In this document: piece after piece, positions 13,983 through 22,282 of the stretch
How the letters are laid out: the number at the start of each line of letters is the position of its first letter
Numbering within the stretch: the first letter of the stretch is position 1
Source of the DNA: Porphyromonadaceae bacterium
GTDB taxonomy: Bacteria; Bacteroidota; Bacteroidia; Bacteroidales; Paludibacteraceae
DNA length: 49,133 nucleotides
NCBI GenBank assembly: GCA_012523295.1
Contig: JAAYIT010000185.1
Span: 1 to 49,133, forward strand
Direction of reading: 5' to 3'
Made by a program: the position numbers and the translations under genes
The notes under the pieces: generated by a model
What the model was told of the DNA's origin: nothing
The model's input: only the letters and a program-made list of their open reading frames with translations
The model's database searches: none

Positions 13983-15305
13983 ATGAGAAAATTTAAATTT
14001 TTGTCACTCTCGCTGACTTTGTTGTTATTGTCCTCTAATTTGTTTGCTGCCGATTTATTCCCGGATGGAACTCCAATTTCCGATTGGTTTCGGGATACGA
14101 AAATAGTTGATTATAAAACATTGGGTGAACAGTATGTAATTACGGATCATGGTGTGAAGAATGACAGTAATATCTTGCAAACCAAGCAGATACAGGCTGT
14201 GATTGACAGGGCGGCTGAATCCGGAGGCGGAGTGATTATCATCCCGAAAGGTACTTTTTTATCCAGTTCGCTCTTTTTCAAACCCAAAACCCACTTGTAT
14301 TTAGAGGCAGGCGCGGTGCTGAAAGGCAGTGACGATATCAGTGATTTTCCGATAATGGAAACAAGGATAGAAGGGGAAACTTGCCCCTATTTTCCGGCGT
14401 TAATTAATGCAGACAAAGTGGATGGATTTACGATCTCCGGGAATGGTACTGTTAACGGAAACGGACTGCGATACTGGAAGGCGTTTTGGCTTCGTAGGGC
14501 GTGGAATCCAAAATGTACAAATAAAGACGAAATGCGCCCCCGCTTACTTTTTGTCTCAAACAGCAATGATGTTCAAATTTCAGGAATAACATTCAAAGAT
14601 TCGCCATTCTGGCAGACACATTTTTATAAATGTAACAATTTGAAATTGTTAGGTTTGACCATAATATCTCCAAAAGAACCTGTGAAATCTCCGAGTACGG
14701 ATGCCATCGATTTGGATGTATGTACAAATGTGCTTGTGAAAAACTGCTTCATGCAGGTAAACGACGATGCGATAGCGCTCAAAGGCGGCAAAGGTCCTGT
14801 CTCTGACAAAGATCCGAATAACGGAGGAAATTACAATATCCTCATAGAGGACAATACATATGGATTTTGTCACAGCGCTCTGACATGCGGCAGTGAATCG
14901 ATCCACAACAGAAATATTCTTTTCAGAAGATCGGAACTCAATGGAGCCCAGATTGTTCTTCACCTGAAAATGCGTCCCGATACACCTCAAAACTACGAAT
15001 ATATCACGGTTGAGGATATATCCGGAACTGCGGGTAAATTCATTTCCATTCGTCCGTGGACTCAGTTTTTTGATCTGAAGGGTGAAAAAACACCTCCTCC
15101 TTCCCGTTCGAGCAACATTGTGATGCGCAATATTGAAGTGGAATGTACTACGTTCTTTGACGTAACAAACTCCGATAAATACAAACTTTCTAATTTTACG
15201 TTTGAAAATCTGAAAATCAAAACGCAGAACAGACCAAAAATCGAGAAAGAGTATTTTGATGGTGTGGTTGTGAAAAATGTAGTGGTAAATGGGGTGAGTT
15301 TGTAA
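13983..15305 (+). CDS. GH28 polygalacturonase / rhamnogalacturonan hydrolase-like
   Basis: A 440-aa right-handed parallel beta-helix enzyme with a signal peptide ending near FAADLFPDG. The front end has the Pec_lyase-like/GH28 pattern TDHGVKNDSNILQTKQIQA and GGGVIIIPKGTFLSSSLFFK. Catalytic acids are Asp240 in STDAIDLD and Asp261/Asp262 in VNDDAIALKGG. The usual GHG motif is replaced by TCGSES, and the RIK position reads LKMRPD. This matches the Bacteroidota-type GH28 branch that includes exo-acting galacturonidases and rhamnogalacturonan hydrolases. It would release galacturonic acid or cut the RG-I backbone in the periplasm. Located 55 bases after the broken GH43 gene and probably co-transcribed with it. 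Confidence 0.9.
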   Translation: MRKFKFLSLSLTLLLLSSNLFAADLFPDGTPISDWFRDTKIVDYKTLGEQYVITDHGVKNDSNILQTKQIQAVIDRAAESGGGVIIIPKGTFLSSSLFFKPKTHLYLEAGAVLKGSDDISDFPIMETRIEGETCPYFPALINADKVDGFTISGNGTVNGNGLRYWKAFWLRRAWNPKCTNKDEMRPRLLFVSNSNDVQISGITFKDSPFWQTHFYKCNNLKLLGLTIISPKEPVKSPSTDAIDLDVCTNVLVKNCFMQVNDDAIALKGGKGPVSDKDPNNGGNYNILIEDNTYGFCHSALTCGSESIHNRNILFRRSELNGAQIVLHLKMRPDTPQNYEYITVEDISGTAGKFISIRPWTQFFDLKGEKTPPPSRSSNIVMRNIEVECTTFFDVTNSDKYKLSNFTFENLKIKTQNRPKIEKEYFDGVVVKNVVVNGVSL

Positions 15306-15362
15306 GTCAGAAATCAGAAATTAGAAGTCAGAAATTAGAATTTAGAATTTAGAATTTAGAAA
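15305..15362 (+). repeat. Short AT-rich tandem repeat
   Basis: Directly repeated AGAAATCAGAAATTAGAAGTC and AATTTAGAATTTAG-type units of 7-8 bases fill the gap between the GH28 and GH27 genes. It is a microsatellite-like spacer; no function can be assigned. Confidence 0.6.
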
Positions 15363-15384
15363 TATAAAGCGGCATATCAATGCT

Positions 15385-16548
15385 ATGAAATCAGTTCGAG
15401 TAGTATTTTTATTTTTCCTGCTATTGCATTTTTTCCCTTCAAATGTGGCGGCTAAGAAAAAACCGCCAATCATGGGTTGGAGCAGTTGGAATCATTTTCA
15501 TATCGACATTGATGAAGAAATGATTCGAGGTCAGGCCGATGCCCTTGTTAGTTCAGGAATGTATGCGGCAGGCTACAGGTTCATCAATATCGACGATGGT
15601 TATTTCGGCGGACGAGATGCTGATGGAAACTTATTTGAAGATAAAAATAAATTTCCTTCGGGCATGCGCGCGCTGACCGACTACATTCACAAAAAAAAGC
15701 TGAAAGCCGGAATCTATTCCGATACAGGAAAAAACACTTGCGGCTCAAAGTATGATAATGACCCAAACGGAATTGGTGTTGGGATGTACGGTTATGTAGA
15801 GCGGGACTGCAATCTTTTTTTCAATACGTGGAAATTTGATTTTTTGAAAGTAGATTGGTGTGGCGGCGACTGGTTAGGGTTAGATGAAGAGACCGAATAC
15901 ACTAAAATCATCCAAACCGTGAAATCCATCAACCCCAAGATCGTTTTCAACATATGCAGATGGAAATTCCCGGGAGAGTGGGCAATTCGTCTTGCTGATT
16001 CCTGGCGGATCTCAAGTGATATACGTGAAAATTTCTCGTCTATCTTACGAATAATTGATCTCAACGCGGATCTGTACAAATATGCTTCCGCCGGACATTA
16101 CAATGATATGGATATGTTGCAGGTAGGGCGTGGAATGACATATGACGAGGATAAAACACACTTTTCAATGTGGTGCATGATGAATTCTCCGCTCTTGGCG
16201 GGCAATGACCTTCGTACTATGAGCAGCGAAACGATAGAAATTCTGACCAACAAAGAGATCATTTCGCTTAATCAAGATAAAGGATTCAGACAAGCTCAGC
16301 GTTATTCACGCGAGGGAAATATTGAAATTTGGGTGAAACCGCTCGGGAAAAAAGGAAAAACTAAGGCGGTAGCTCTCATGAACCGAGGTGGAAAACAAGA
16401 AACCATTCAACTTACACCCGACAAAATCGGGATGAGTGAAAAAAGCAGTTTGCGTGATTTATGGCGACACGAAAACATCGGTAAACTTGGGAAAAACCGT
16501 TCATTTACAATACCAAAACACGGAATTGTTGTTCTAAAGGTAAAATAA
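15385..16548 (+). CDS. GH27 alpha-galactosidase (or beta-L-arabinopyranosidase)
   Basis: A 387-aa exported enzyme of clan GH-D. The signal peptide (VVFLFFLLLHFFPSNVAA) is followed by the family opening PIMGWSSWNHF. The TIM barrel shows YRFINIDDGYF, LKAGIYSDTG, FLKVDWCGG with nucleophile Asp157 and WRISSDIRE with acid/base Asp212, then HYNDMDMLQVGRG and MMNSPLLAGNDL. A short C-terminal beta domain completes the usual length. GH27 enzymes remove alpha-galactose; some Bacteroidota members act on beta-L-arabinopyranose, which also occurs on pectic side chains, and the sequence alone does not separate the two. Ten bases separate it from the next gene, suggesting one operon. Confidence 0.92.
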   Translation: MKSVRVVFLFFLLLHFFPSNVAAKKKPPIMGWSSWNHFHIDIDEEMIRGQADALVSSGMYAAGYRFINIDDGYFGGRDADGNLFEDKNKFPSGMRALTDYIHKKKLKAGIYSDTGKNTCGSKYDNDPNGIGVGMYGYVERDCNLFFNTWKFDFLKVDWCGGDWLGLDEETEYTKIIQTVKSINPKIVFNICRWKFPGEWAIRLADSWRISSDIRENFSSILRIIDLNADLYKYASAGHYNDMDMLQVGRGMTYDEDKTHFSMWCMMNSPLLAGNDLRTMSSETIEILTNKEIISLNQDKGFRQAQRYSREGNIEIWVKPLGKKGKTKAVALMNRGGKQETIQLTPDKIGMSEKSSLRDLWRHENIGKLGKNRSFTIPKHGIVVLKVK

Positions 16549-16557
16549 ACAGACCCT

Positions 16558-18327
16558 ATGACTACAAAATCATTTTCTATAATTACGCTTTTGTTGTTCT
16601 TTTCTGCTGTTTTCTCAAGCGCGCTTCCTCCGGTTTTTGGTGATGAATATGCAGGAAAAACACAGAGAGATGAGCTTACACGCGTTTTCATTTCTCCACA
16701 GCGAATTGTCTGGAAATCGAATGATATTTTGGTGAAAGATGAGGAAAATCTGCTTCTTCCCGGAAACAGTCAGGCTGAAATGTCGCGAACCAACACCTGC
16801 TTTATGCGTACATCGGGAAATGACACCGCATCTGTTTTGCTTGATTACGGAAAAGAGCTTCACGGTGGCTTGCAATTGGTAATGGGAGGATCAACACGCA
16901 GAGAACCCTCTTTGGTGAGGATAAGATTTGGAGAATCGGTGGGCGAATGTTTTAGTGAAACATCCAACAGTGGTTGGAAAGTCGGTTTTTCAACTGATGA
17001 CCACGCCAAACGTGATATTGTCATGGAAATCCCGCGCGATGGATTGATTGAAATCGGCAATACGGGTTTTCGTTTCGTAAGAATCGATTTGCTCCAAAAC
17101 AACACGACCATTCATATCAAAGAAGCACGTGCTATACTTCGCTACAGAGACATTCCTTATCTCGGGTCATTCAAAAGCAGTGACGAGCGGCTCAATCAAA
17201 TATGGCTGACCGGAGCATACACCGTCCACCTCAATATGCAGGAGTTTCTTTGGGACGGAATCAAACGTGACCGAATTGTCTGGTTGGGTGATATGCATCC
17301 CGAAATGGCGGCGATTTATACCGTTTTTGGCGCGAATGAAGTGGTGCCAAACAGCTTGGATTTGGCTGTCAAACAATTTCCGCTGCCCGGTTGGATGAAT
17401 AAGATTTCGACTTATTCGCTTTGGTATCTGATAATTCAGCATGAATGGTTTTTGGTGACCGGTAATTATGATTATCTGAAAAAACACAGGGATTACATGG
17501 TGGGGCTTATAAACCAAATTGATGAAGCGGTAAATGAAAACGGTGAAATTAAAGTTGAAGGGATGGTTTTTCTTGACTGGCCTTCCACACCGAATAAAAA
17601 CGGTGTAAATTCCGGAGCACACGCATTGATGGTTTGGGCACTTCAGGATGCACAGAAAATTTTTCATGCAATCAATGAAAAAGAAGCCTTTCTAAAATCT
17701 GAGATTATTCTGTCACGTCTTAAAAAGAATATCCCGAGTCACTTTAACCTCAAACAAGCCGCCGCTTTGAAGTCTATTGCAGGCATTCTCAATCCGAAAA
17801 CAGCGAGTGATGAGGCGATTTTGATTGGCGGCGCTGAGAATTTCACTACTTTTTACGGTTATTATATGCTTGAAGCACTTGCAATGGCCGGAAAATACGA
17901 TGATGCCATGGACATCATCAGCCAATACTGGGGTGGGATGCTTGACTTGGGAGCGACTACTTTTTGGGAAGATTTTAATCTGGAATGGGCGAAAAACAGC
18001 GCCCGATTGGATGAATTGACACCCGAAGGTAAAAATGATATTCACGGAGATTTTGGAGCCTATTGCTATCCGGGATATCGTCACAGTTTTTGTCATGGAT
18101 GGGCTGCCGGACCTACAGCCTGGATGAGCAAGCATATTTTGGGGGTGAAAGTGTTGGAACCCGGATTCAAGAAAATAAAAATAGAACCTTACTTAGGTGA
18201 TTTGGATTGGGTGGAAGGGACTTTTCCCACACCGCACGGAGTTATTAAAGTCAAGCACAAGAAATCTCCAAGTGGGGAAATAACTTCTGAAATTAATGTG
18301 CCGCAAGGTGTGGAAGTGGTGAAGTAA
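16558..18327 (+). CDS. GH78-like alpha-L-rhamnosidase
   Basis: A 589-aa exported six-hairpin glycosidase of the alpha-rhamnosidase type. After the signal peptide (FSIITLLLFFSAVFSSALP) comes a beta-sandwich segment (about 75-200: VLLDYGKELHGGLQLVMGG, GFRFVRIDLL). The (alpha/alpha)6 barrel then shows FLWDGIKRDRIVWLGDMHPE, VFLDWPSTPN, GGAENFTTFYGYYMLEAL, LGATTFWEDF with Glu471, and SFCHGWAAGPTAWMSKHILG. The protein is shorter than many GH78 enzymes (often 700-1000 aa), so some N-terminal beta domains are missing. Release of alpha-L-rhamnose from rhamnogalacturonan fragments fits its neighbours. It lies in the same run as GH27 (9-base gap) and the deacetylase (26-base gap). Confidence 0.85.
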   Translation: MTTKSFSIITLLLFFSAVFSSALPPVFGDEYAGKTQRDELTRVFISPQRIVWKSNDILVKDEENLLLPGNSQAEMSRTNTCFMRTSGNDTASVLLDYGKELHGGLQLVMGGSTRREPSLVRIRFGESVGECFSETSNSGWKVGFSTDDHAKRDIVMEIPRDGLIEIGNTGFRFVRIDLLQNNTTIHIKEARAILRYRDIPYLGSFKSSDERLNQIWLTGAYTVHLNMQEFLWDGIKRDRIVWLGDMHPEMAAIYTVFGANEVVPNSLDLAVKQFPLPGWMNKISTYSLWYLIIQHEWFLVTGNYDYLKKHRDYMVGLINQIDEAVNENGEIKVEGMVFLDWPSTPNKNGVNSGAHALMVWALQDAQKIFHAINEKEAFLKSEIILSRLKKNIPSHFNLKQAAALKSIAGILNPKTASDEAILIGGAENFTTFYGYYMLEALAMAGKYDDAMDIISQYWGGMLDLGATTFWEDFNLEWAKNSARLDELTPEGKNDIHGDFGAYCYPGYRHSFCHGWAAGPTAWMSKHILGVKVLEPGFKKIKIEPYLGDLDWVEGTFPTPHGVIKVKHKKSPSGEITSEINVPQGVEVVK

Positions 18328-18353
18328 AAAATATTCTTTACAAGGAATAAATT

Positions 18354-19320
18354 ATGAGAAAGGTGAAAAAACTCATTGTGATTTTTTTAGTCTCAAATTT
18401 CTTTAGTTTTCAGGCACAATCAATCGTGAGAATAGCCCATTTCAAAGACAACAAACGAGCTGCAATCAGCTATACCTTTGATGACGGATATGTAGAACAA
18501 TATACTATGGCGGCACCCGAATTGGAAAAATACGGTTTCAGAGGTACATTTTGGGTGAACGGGACAACTCACATGAAAAATGAACCTCAAATAACCGATA
18601 CAACCCGTGCCACGTGGACTCAGCTAAAAGAAATGGCGGAGCGCGGACATGAAATCTCCAATCACGGTTGGTCTCATAAAAATCTGAACAGATTGAATCG
18701 AGAAGAAATTATCGATGAAATAAGAAAAAACGACAGTATTATTTTAGAAAAAAACCGGTATAAAACCGATCACTTTTTGCTACGCGTACAATGCCAAAAA
18801 TGATATGTCGATACAGCTTGCATCGGAAAACAGGGTCGGGACCCGCTTGTTTCAACGCTCTGTCGGTTCGAAATCAACGGATGAGTATTTGGAAAAATGG
18901 GTTGATGAACTCCTTGAAAAAGGAGAATGGGGAGTGGGGATGACTCACGGAATTTCTTATGGTTACGATGCTTTTAAAAATCCACAGGTGTTTTGGAATC
19001 ATCTCGAAAAAGTAAAGAATCAGGAGGATAACATTTGGGTTGGTACATTTCGGGAAGTAGCGGCATATGAGAAAGAACGAGATTCCACTCGGCTGAAAAT
19101 CAGTCACTCGGGCAGGAGAATAAAAATTAAACCAACGCTTGATTTGGATAAAAATCTTTTCACCGAACACCTTACAATGGTTGTAGCTTTAGACTCCAAA
19201 AGAATTAAATCAATTAAGCAAGGAAGAAAAAATTTGCTCAAATCAGGTGAATCGCGCTATGAAACAACTTTCGATTTTGACCCATTTGGCGGTGATATTT
19301 TGATTGTGATAAAGAAGTAA
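18354..19320 (+). pseudogene. Polysaccharide deacetylase (NodB/CE4-like), frameshifted
   Basis: The first frame (18354-18803) encodes a signal peptide, the CE4 motif YTFDDGYVEQY (Asp43, Asp44) and the metal-site block HEISNHGWSHKNL. It runs into a run of seven A (18748-18754) and then goes out of frame. Dropping one A restores the reading EKTGIKPITFCYAYNAKND and continues into the second frame (to 19320), with NRVGTRLFQRS, EWGVGMTHGISYG and a C-terminal beta segment. The intact protein would be about 322 aa and would remove acetyl groups from a polysaccharide, fitting acetylated pectin. As it stands the gene is broken by one base in a homopolymer; this may be real decay, slippage-based switching or a sequencing error. 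Confidence 0.8.
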
Positions 19321-19423
19321 ACGCAAAGATTTCTCAAATTGGATGTTTGATAGAGAGTTGCGCGGCGATATTAATGGCGAGTTCCCATACCCATTCTTAA
19401 TTTAAAAAACAGAAAACTTTCGA

Positions 19424-19739
19424 ATGAAATTTTTCAAATACATACTTCCTTTGTTTCTTATAGCCATTCTCTCCTTTGCGGAGAGTAGCGATAAGCGAAT
19501 AGAAATAAATGACACCCTACGCCGCAGCCTATAGATTCCCTACAATGCTGGAAGATATAATATACAGAAACACGGTGGCAGCGCAGAATGTGGGATACAA
19601 TCAGCCTACACAGCTTAGGTGTTATTATTTCAATCTAAGTAATTATCCTTCAGTAAATAACGGCAGAATCGGACTCAGGCAGATGTCGTGCAGAGCATCG
19701 ATGTATTCAAATTTCAGGGTGAGTGTGGAGTCACCGTAA
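19424..19739 (+). pseudogene. Remnant of a fourth PL11 rhamnogalacturonan lyase gene
   Basis: ATG 19424 opens a signal peptide (MKFFKYILPLFLIAILSFAE) that stops after 36 codons. In another frame from 19509 the sequence reads MTPYAAAYRFPTMLEDIIYR and AQNVGYNQPTQL, clearly matching MTPHETDYRFHTFLEDPIYR and TQNVAYNQPTQP near the C-terminus of the intact PL11 at 5731. The 5' end of a secreted PL11 gene therefore seems to be joined by a deletion of roughly 500 or more codons to its 3' end, with an added frameshift. It is not functional. The bases 19321-19423 before it show no supportable gene. Confidence 0.75.
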
Positions 19740-19832
19740 GGTCGATGACGAGCATGACTGATAGAAGAAAAAGGTATCTGAGTTTTTTCTTATTTTTAAC
19801 TGTTATAAATAAGAATGCCGGAAAATTATTAC

Positions 19833-19840
19833 TAATTTTG
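19833..19840 (+). promoter_or_regulatory. Candidate -7 promoter box for lipA
   Basis: TAATTTTG fits TAnnTTTG and stands 30 bases before the lipA ATG. No matching -33 box is clear. Confidence 0.4.
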
Positions 19841-19870
19841 CATCCGATTAATTTTTAGATTAGAGAAAAA

Positions 19871-20710
19871 ATGGAAAGAAAACCTGAATGGCTCAAAATA
19901 AAACTCCCCAAAGGGAAACAATATGTAAGTTTGAAGGATGCAATTAACAGAAATCGCCTTCACACGATTTGTGTAAGCGGGCAATGTCCAAATATCGCCG
20001 AATGCTGGGAAAGAGGAACCGCGACTTTTATGATTTTAGGTGAAATCTGCACGAGGTCTTGTAAATTCTGCGCCACAAAAACGGGACGTCCGCTTCCTGT
20101 CGATTGGAGCGAACCGGATAGACTTGCCGAGACAATAAAAAAGATGAATTTACGGCATTGTGTCATTACCAGTGTAGATAGAGATGACTTAAAAGATGGC
20201 GGCGCGGCTTTTTGGGCATTTACTATTACACGGCTGAAAGAAGTTAATCCCGGAATGACATTTGAAACACTGATTCCCGATTTTGATGGAAAAGAAGAGC
20301 TGATTCATACCGTGATAGATTCGGGGCCGAATATTATTTCGCACAACATAGAAACTGTAGAACGTTTGACTCCGAAAGTTCGTAGCAGGGCGAAATACAG
20401 AGTTAGTCTGAAAACTATTGAAACCGTAGCGAAAAGTGGAAAAGCAAGACCAAAATCGGGTATTATGCTCGGATTGGGAGAAACCGAAGAGGAGCTTTTC
20501 CAAACCATGGATGACCTGCGTTCCGTAGGATGTGAAATAATGACTATCGGTCAATATTTACAGCCAACCCGCCTGCATTTGCCGGTAGAGAGATTTGTCA
20601 CACCTGAAGAATTCGCTGAATATAAAGAAGTCGGATTGTCTAAAGGATTTAAATTTGTTCAAAGCGGGCCGCTTGTCAGATCATCCTATCATGCCGAAGA
20701 GCAAGTGTAG
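19871..20710 (+). CDS. lipA: Lipoyl synthase LipA
   Basis: A 279-aa radical SAM enzyme that inserts two sulfurs into the octanoyl chain on lipoyl domains. The auxiliary 4Fe-4S cluster cysteines are Cys34, Cys39 and Cys45 (CVSGQCPNIAEC), and the radical-SAM CX3CX2C motif is Cys60, Cys64, Cys67 (CTRSCKFC). Other family features are ATFMILG, TSVDRDDLKDGGA, ETLIPDF, NIETVERLTPKVR, SGIMLGLGE and the C-terminal RSSYHAEE. Length is normal, with a short N-terminus as usual in Bacteroidota. It precedes lipB on the same strand; the 224-base gap contains hairpins, so they may not form a tight operon. It acts in the cytosol on pyruvate dehydrogenase and glycine cleavage proteins. Confidence 0.98.
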   Translation: MERKPEWLKIKLPKGKQYVSLKDAINRNRLHTICVSGQCPNIAECWERGTATFMILGEICTRSCKFCATKTGRPLPVDWSEPDRLAETIKKMNLRHCVITSVDRDDLKDGGAAFWAFTITRLKEVNPGMTFETLIPDFDGKEELIHTVIDSGPNIISHNIETVERLTPKVRSRAKYRVSLKTIETVAKSGKARPKSGIMLGLGETEEELFQTMDDLRSVGCEIMTIGQYLQPTRLHLPVERFVTPEEFAEYKEVGLSKGFKFVQSGPLVRSSYHAEEQV

Positions 20711-20725
20711 ATTTTTTTGATAAAA

Positions 20726-20756
20726 GAAGTCAAGAAGACTTCAAAAAATAATTTTG
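20726..20756 (+). terminator. Hairpin after lipA, possible terminator
   Basis: GAAGTC (20726-20731) and GACTTC (20737-20742) form a 6-bp stem with a 5-base loop, 15 bases after the lipA stop, followed by an A-rich then T-containing stretch. The T tract is weak, so termination is uncertain. Confidence 0.35.
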
Positions 20757-20760
20757 GTCA

Positions 20761-20812
20761 AAACTGCAACAGTGAAGTATATGTTATTTCACGATATATA
20801 GTTTTGCAGTTT
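20761..20812 (+). repeat. Nested inverted repeat between lipA and lipB
   Basis: AAACTGCAA (20761-20769) pairs perfectly with TTGCAGTTT (20804-20812), and an inner GTGAA / TTCAC pair lies within. A structured RNA or protein-binding palindrome is possible; no known family is recognised. Confidence 0.5.
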
Positions 20813-20832
20813 GTTATCAAGAAGGCAATGGA

Positions 20833-20882
20833 GCTGTCTCGAAATTGAGTTGAGGCAGCTTCTTTATGTCTTATTTTTTTTG
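20833..20882 (+). terminator. Rho-independent terminator candidate
   Basis: GCTGTCTC (20833-20840) pairs with GAGGCAGC (20852-20859) with one G-T pair, followed by a T-rich tract ending in eight T. It would separate lipA from lipB transcription. Confidence 0.5.
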
Positions 20883-20934
20883 AGAGCCAAAACGTTATAT
20901 AATTCTATCAGTAATATAACCGTAAATATTATCC

Positions 20935-21624
20935 ATGTTCAATAATGTTATTTTTAAAAACCTCGGACGTATAAAATACAAGCAAGCGTGGGATCTGCAG
21001 GAGGAATTGTTCTTAGAAGTATTAGATGCAAAGATCCGGAATGCCGCTACCAGACCTCAGTATTTGCTGTTTTGTGAGCACGAACCCGTTTTTACACTTG
21101 GTAAAAGCGGCGATAAACACAATCTTTTGATTACCGAACAAATCTGCAAAGCGAAGAATATCGATTTTCACCCGATAAATCGCGGCGGAGATATTACGTA
21201 TCATGGTCCGGGACAATTAGTTGCCTACCCGATAATCGATATGGAACAATTCAAAGTGGGCGTAAAACTCTACATCTGGAAGTTAGAAGAGACGGTAATA
21301 CAGACATTAAAAGATTTTGGGATAGAATCAGGGCGCTCGGAAAATGCTTCGGGCGTGTGGATAGATGCCGAAATTCCATCCAAAGCCCGAAAAATCTGTG
21401 CTATAGGCGTTAAAACCAGCCGATTTGTAACCATGCACGGCTTGGCGTTGAATGTAAATACCGATTTAGATTATTTTAACTACATTAACCCCTGCGGTTT
21501 CACCGATCGCGGAGTAACTTCAATCCAAAAAGAATTGGGACAAAAAGTAGATTTTCAGAAAGTTTCTGATAGAATGGCGCGAGCTTTTGAAGAAGTTTTC
21601 GGGATGAATCTTAGTAAAAATTGA
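20935..21624 (+). CDS. lipB: Octanoyl-[acyl carrier protein]:protein octanoyltransferase LipB
   Basis: A 229-aa enzyme that moves octanoate from acyl carrier protein to lipoyl domains, the step before LipA. Signature blocks are CEHEPVFTLGKSGD, NRGGDITYHGPGQLVAYPI, AIGVKTSRFVTMHGLALNVN and YINPCG. The catalytic pair is Lys160 (GVKTS) and Cys187 (NPCG). Length and motif order are standard. Its neighbour lipA completes the endogenous lipoate route. No SD sequence is obvious before the ATG, as is common in this phylum. Confidence 0.97.
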   Translation: MFNNVIFKNLGRIKYKQAWDLQEELFLEVLDAKIRNAATRPQYLLFCEHEPVFTLGKSGDKHNLLITEQICKAKNIDFHPINRGGDITYHGPGQLVAYPIIDMEQFKVGVKLYIWKLEETVIQTLKDFGIESGRSENASGVWIDAEIPSKARKICAIGVKTSRFVTMHGLALNVNTDLDYFNYINPCGFTDRGVTSIQKELGQKVDFQKVSDRMARAFEEVFGMNLSKN

Positions 21625-21660
21625 TATTTTTGAATATCAGATATTCCTACTCCGTAACAA

Positions 21661-21700
21661 CTCAGCCCCCTAACCCCCTAAAGGAGGGATTTCTGCGGGT
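21661..21700 (+). repeat. C-rich interspersed repeat (CCCCCTAACCCCCTAAAGG type)
   Basis: CAGCCCCCTAACCCCCTAAA followed by GGAGGGATTTCTGCG. Strings of this kind recur in intergenic regions of many Bacteroidota genomes (from memory). The C-rich and GGAGGG parts can form an imperfect hairpin. The gap 21625-22282 otherwise contains repeat R2 copy 2 and a promoter box; nothing else is supported. Confidence 0.55.
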
Positions 21701-21920
21701 TGTCAAACATTTGCTGTATTAGAAAAGTCGCACTTTCATTATTAATTATAAGATAAAACGACTTTTTTTATTTGAAATGCCGATTATAAGCATTTTGAAT
21801 GGGGTGAGTAGTTACTCTACTCCTTTATTTTTTAAATTGAGGTGATCTTGACTTTTTCTCGTAATTGCAAATTGAAAATTCTGATTTATCGGAGTTGAAG
21901 CTTATAGCGGCATTTTGCAT

Positions 21921-22011
21921 TTTTTTTTCCACAACGGGTCAAACCGCTTGGAGCGGTTAGACCCATATCAGTTTTGATATTTTCGATTTTAGTATACTTT
22001 GCGGATAGTCA
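21921..22011 (+). repeat. Dispersed hairpin repeat R2, copy 2
   Basis: Matches 12440-12530. The hairpin at 21937-21965 is perfect: GGGTC, A, AACCGCT, loop TGG, AGCGGTT, A, GACCC. Relative to copy 1 the inner stem changes T to C opposite G, so pairing is kept or improved. The tail ATATCAG...GCGGATAGTC is shared. Confidence 0.75.
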
Positions 22012-22157
22012 AATTATTTAACATCTTTTCAGAATACCCTCCTTCGTGTTTTTCATAATGGAAATGATTTTAACGATTTTTCGTCAATAATGGGACGAAT
22101 TGTCAAAAAGTATAGTTATTAAATCATTTTTATAAATTTCCCTTTCAACATTCTATC

Positions 22158-22165
22158 TATTTTTG
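22158..22165 (+). promoter_or_regulatory. Candidate -7 promoter box for the PUL
   Basis: TATTTTTG fits TAnnTTTG and lies 117 bases before the first PUL gene, within the same TCTATTTTTGT string seen before the RG-I cluster. The -33 box is not clear. Confidence 0.4.
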
Positions 22166-22282
22166 TATTTGAAAAATTGTTTTATATTTATTGATAAATA
22201 TTGCATATTTTTTTTGTCTACGCTCTTTATTTATAAATTGTACGAAAAACACTTTACTTATAATTTCTAAAAATTTTAAGAT

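Noticed and set aside
15305-15362. CRISPR array
   Set aside because: The units are 7-8 bases, have no spacers and no cas genes are nearby; it is a simple AT-rich tandem repeat.
19509-19739. A real 76-aa protein gene
   Set aside because: Its first half matches an internal part of PL11 and the rest is out-of-frame sequence, so it is a gene fragment.
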